The notes beneath the pieces are model-generated. The model was not told where the DNA came from. It worked only from the letters and a program-made list of their open reading frames with translations, and did no database searches. A stretch of 64,000 bases of DNA from NCBI GenBank assembly GCA_018402445.1, contig JAGYIT010000006.1, positions 248,001 to 312,000 of the forward strand. The letters run 5' to 3'. The translations under genes and the position numbers were made by a program. Every line of letters starts with the position of its first letter. Positions within the stretch are counted from its first letter, which is position 1. The stretch is from Akkermansiaceae bacterium (lineage in GTDB: Bacteria > Verrucomicrobiota > Verrucomicrobiia > Verrucomicrobiales > Akkermansiaceae). This document shows, one piece after another, positions 63,657 through 64,000 of this stretch.

Positions 63657-63911
63657 GTGAAGAAACGAATGCCCGGAGCCGATGGGCCCAGGTTCCGGTG
63701 CACTCTGCTGCCGTACGAGCGCGCCGACATTCAGCTCGACCACGTGTTGGAAATCCAGCAGAGGCTGCGGGAGGAGGGGCATGATGTCAGGGTGGCGGAG
63801 AAGAGCCTTGTCGAGCTGGGGATGAAGACGGGACGGATCGCGCGGATGGTGAAGCGGACGGAAACCAATGCCTGGGTGGTGTTCTCGGCGTCCCAGGAAA
63901 TCCTGGAATAG
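63657..63911 (+). CDS. Small hypothetical protein
   Basis: 84 residues from GTG 63657 (an alternative is the ATG at 63669). Middle helix DHVLEIQQRLREEGHDVRVAEKSL, then MKTGRIARMVKRTETNAWVVF. Charged and helical, no signal or membrane segment. No family recognised. It begins just after the split gene ends on the opposite strand. Confidence 0.5.
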   Translation: MKKRMPGADGPRFRCTLLPYERADIQLDHVLEIQQRLREEGHDVRVAEKSLVELGMKTGRIARMVKRTETNAWVVFSASQEILE

Positions 63912-63919
63912 TTCGTTTC

Positions 63920-64000
63920 TCATTCCGTGCCGGCGTTCGAATGGTGCGAGCCGTCCGTGAGCTGCATCCGCTGGAGGAGCGGGCTGTGGGTGCGCCGCAT
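63920..64000 (-). CDS. Possible 3' end of a gene running out of the window
   Basis: 26 codons open to the edge, ending SPLLQRMQLTDGSHHSNAGTE. Too short to identify; reading direction uncertain. Confidence 0.25.
   Translation of the reverse strand: MRRTHSPLLQRMQLTDGSHHSNAGTE

Overview
The window reads as a chromosomal piece of a Verrucomicrobiota bacterium, most likely Verrucomicrobiales. The call rests on gene content, not on a marker gene: a PEP-CTERM secreted protein, DUF1080 and ThuA proteins, a sialate O-acetylesterase and a sulfatase remnant, a double-length tandem UvrA, a long Chlamydia/plant-type IspG beside ClpS-DUF2017, and a bactofilin. Most of it is GC-rich. No rRNA, tRNA or CRISPR array was seen.

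Layout. 1-9 kb: end of a membrane spermidine-synthase-like protein, then a giant tandem uvrA whose 3' end has been invaded by a nucleotidyltransferase/winged-helix pair and whose tail reappears 1.4 kb downstream. 9-19 kb: a dead vapBC fused upstream of cysS, ftsK, a hypothetical membrane protein, an IS91 scrap, uvrD and an alanine/sodium symporter. 19-32 kb: exonuclease-like secreted protein, hydrolase and dehydrogenase pair, a second short uvrA, M42-like peptidase, sigma factor, mannose-1-phosphate guanylyltransferase, a large repeat protein, and a DUF1080 protein. 33-38 kb: REP-type transposase (RAYT), bactofilin, FHA protein, ychF, xerC-like recombinase, SGNH lipoprotein. 38.1-39.8 kb: a 195-bp tandem array. 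39.8-49.6 kb: ispG-clpS-DUF2017 operon, TraB-like protein, NhaC antiporter, TauE/SafE protein, glycosyltransferase 9, ThuA protein, sugar kinase. 50-58.9 kb: two secreted proteins of unusually AT-rich composition, rluD-like/ParA operon, a DUF255-like lipoprotein, hisB-hisH. 58.9-64 kb: decayed genes, two inverted 252-bp MITEs, an acetylesterase and a DUF4143 ATPase.

The striking theme is repetitive DNA living inside and against genes. A RAYT transposase, bounded by inverted 48-bp double-hairpin repeats, sits exactly in frame (747 bp, 249 codons) inside ispG. The same 48-bp repeat occurs alone in frame inside uvrA and between other genes. Eleven loci carry heptanucleotide repeats, six of them acting as linkers inside uvrA. 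At least three MITE-like families are present; one supplies stop codons, one has 4-bp target duplications, and one has been amplified with a piece of the neighbouring gene into a nine-unit array.

Several conserved genes (uvrA, uvrD, rluD-like, xerC-like, the repeat protein) carry single-base frameshifts, many in homopolymers. This looks more like long-read consensus error than true decay, so these genes should be treated as probably intact until reads are checked.
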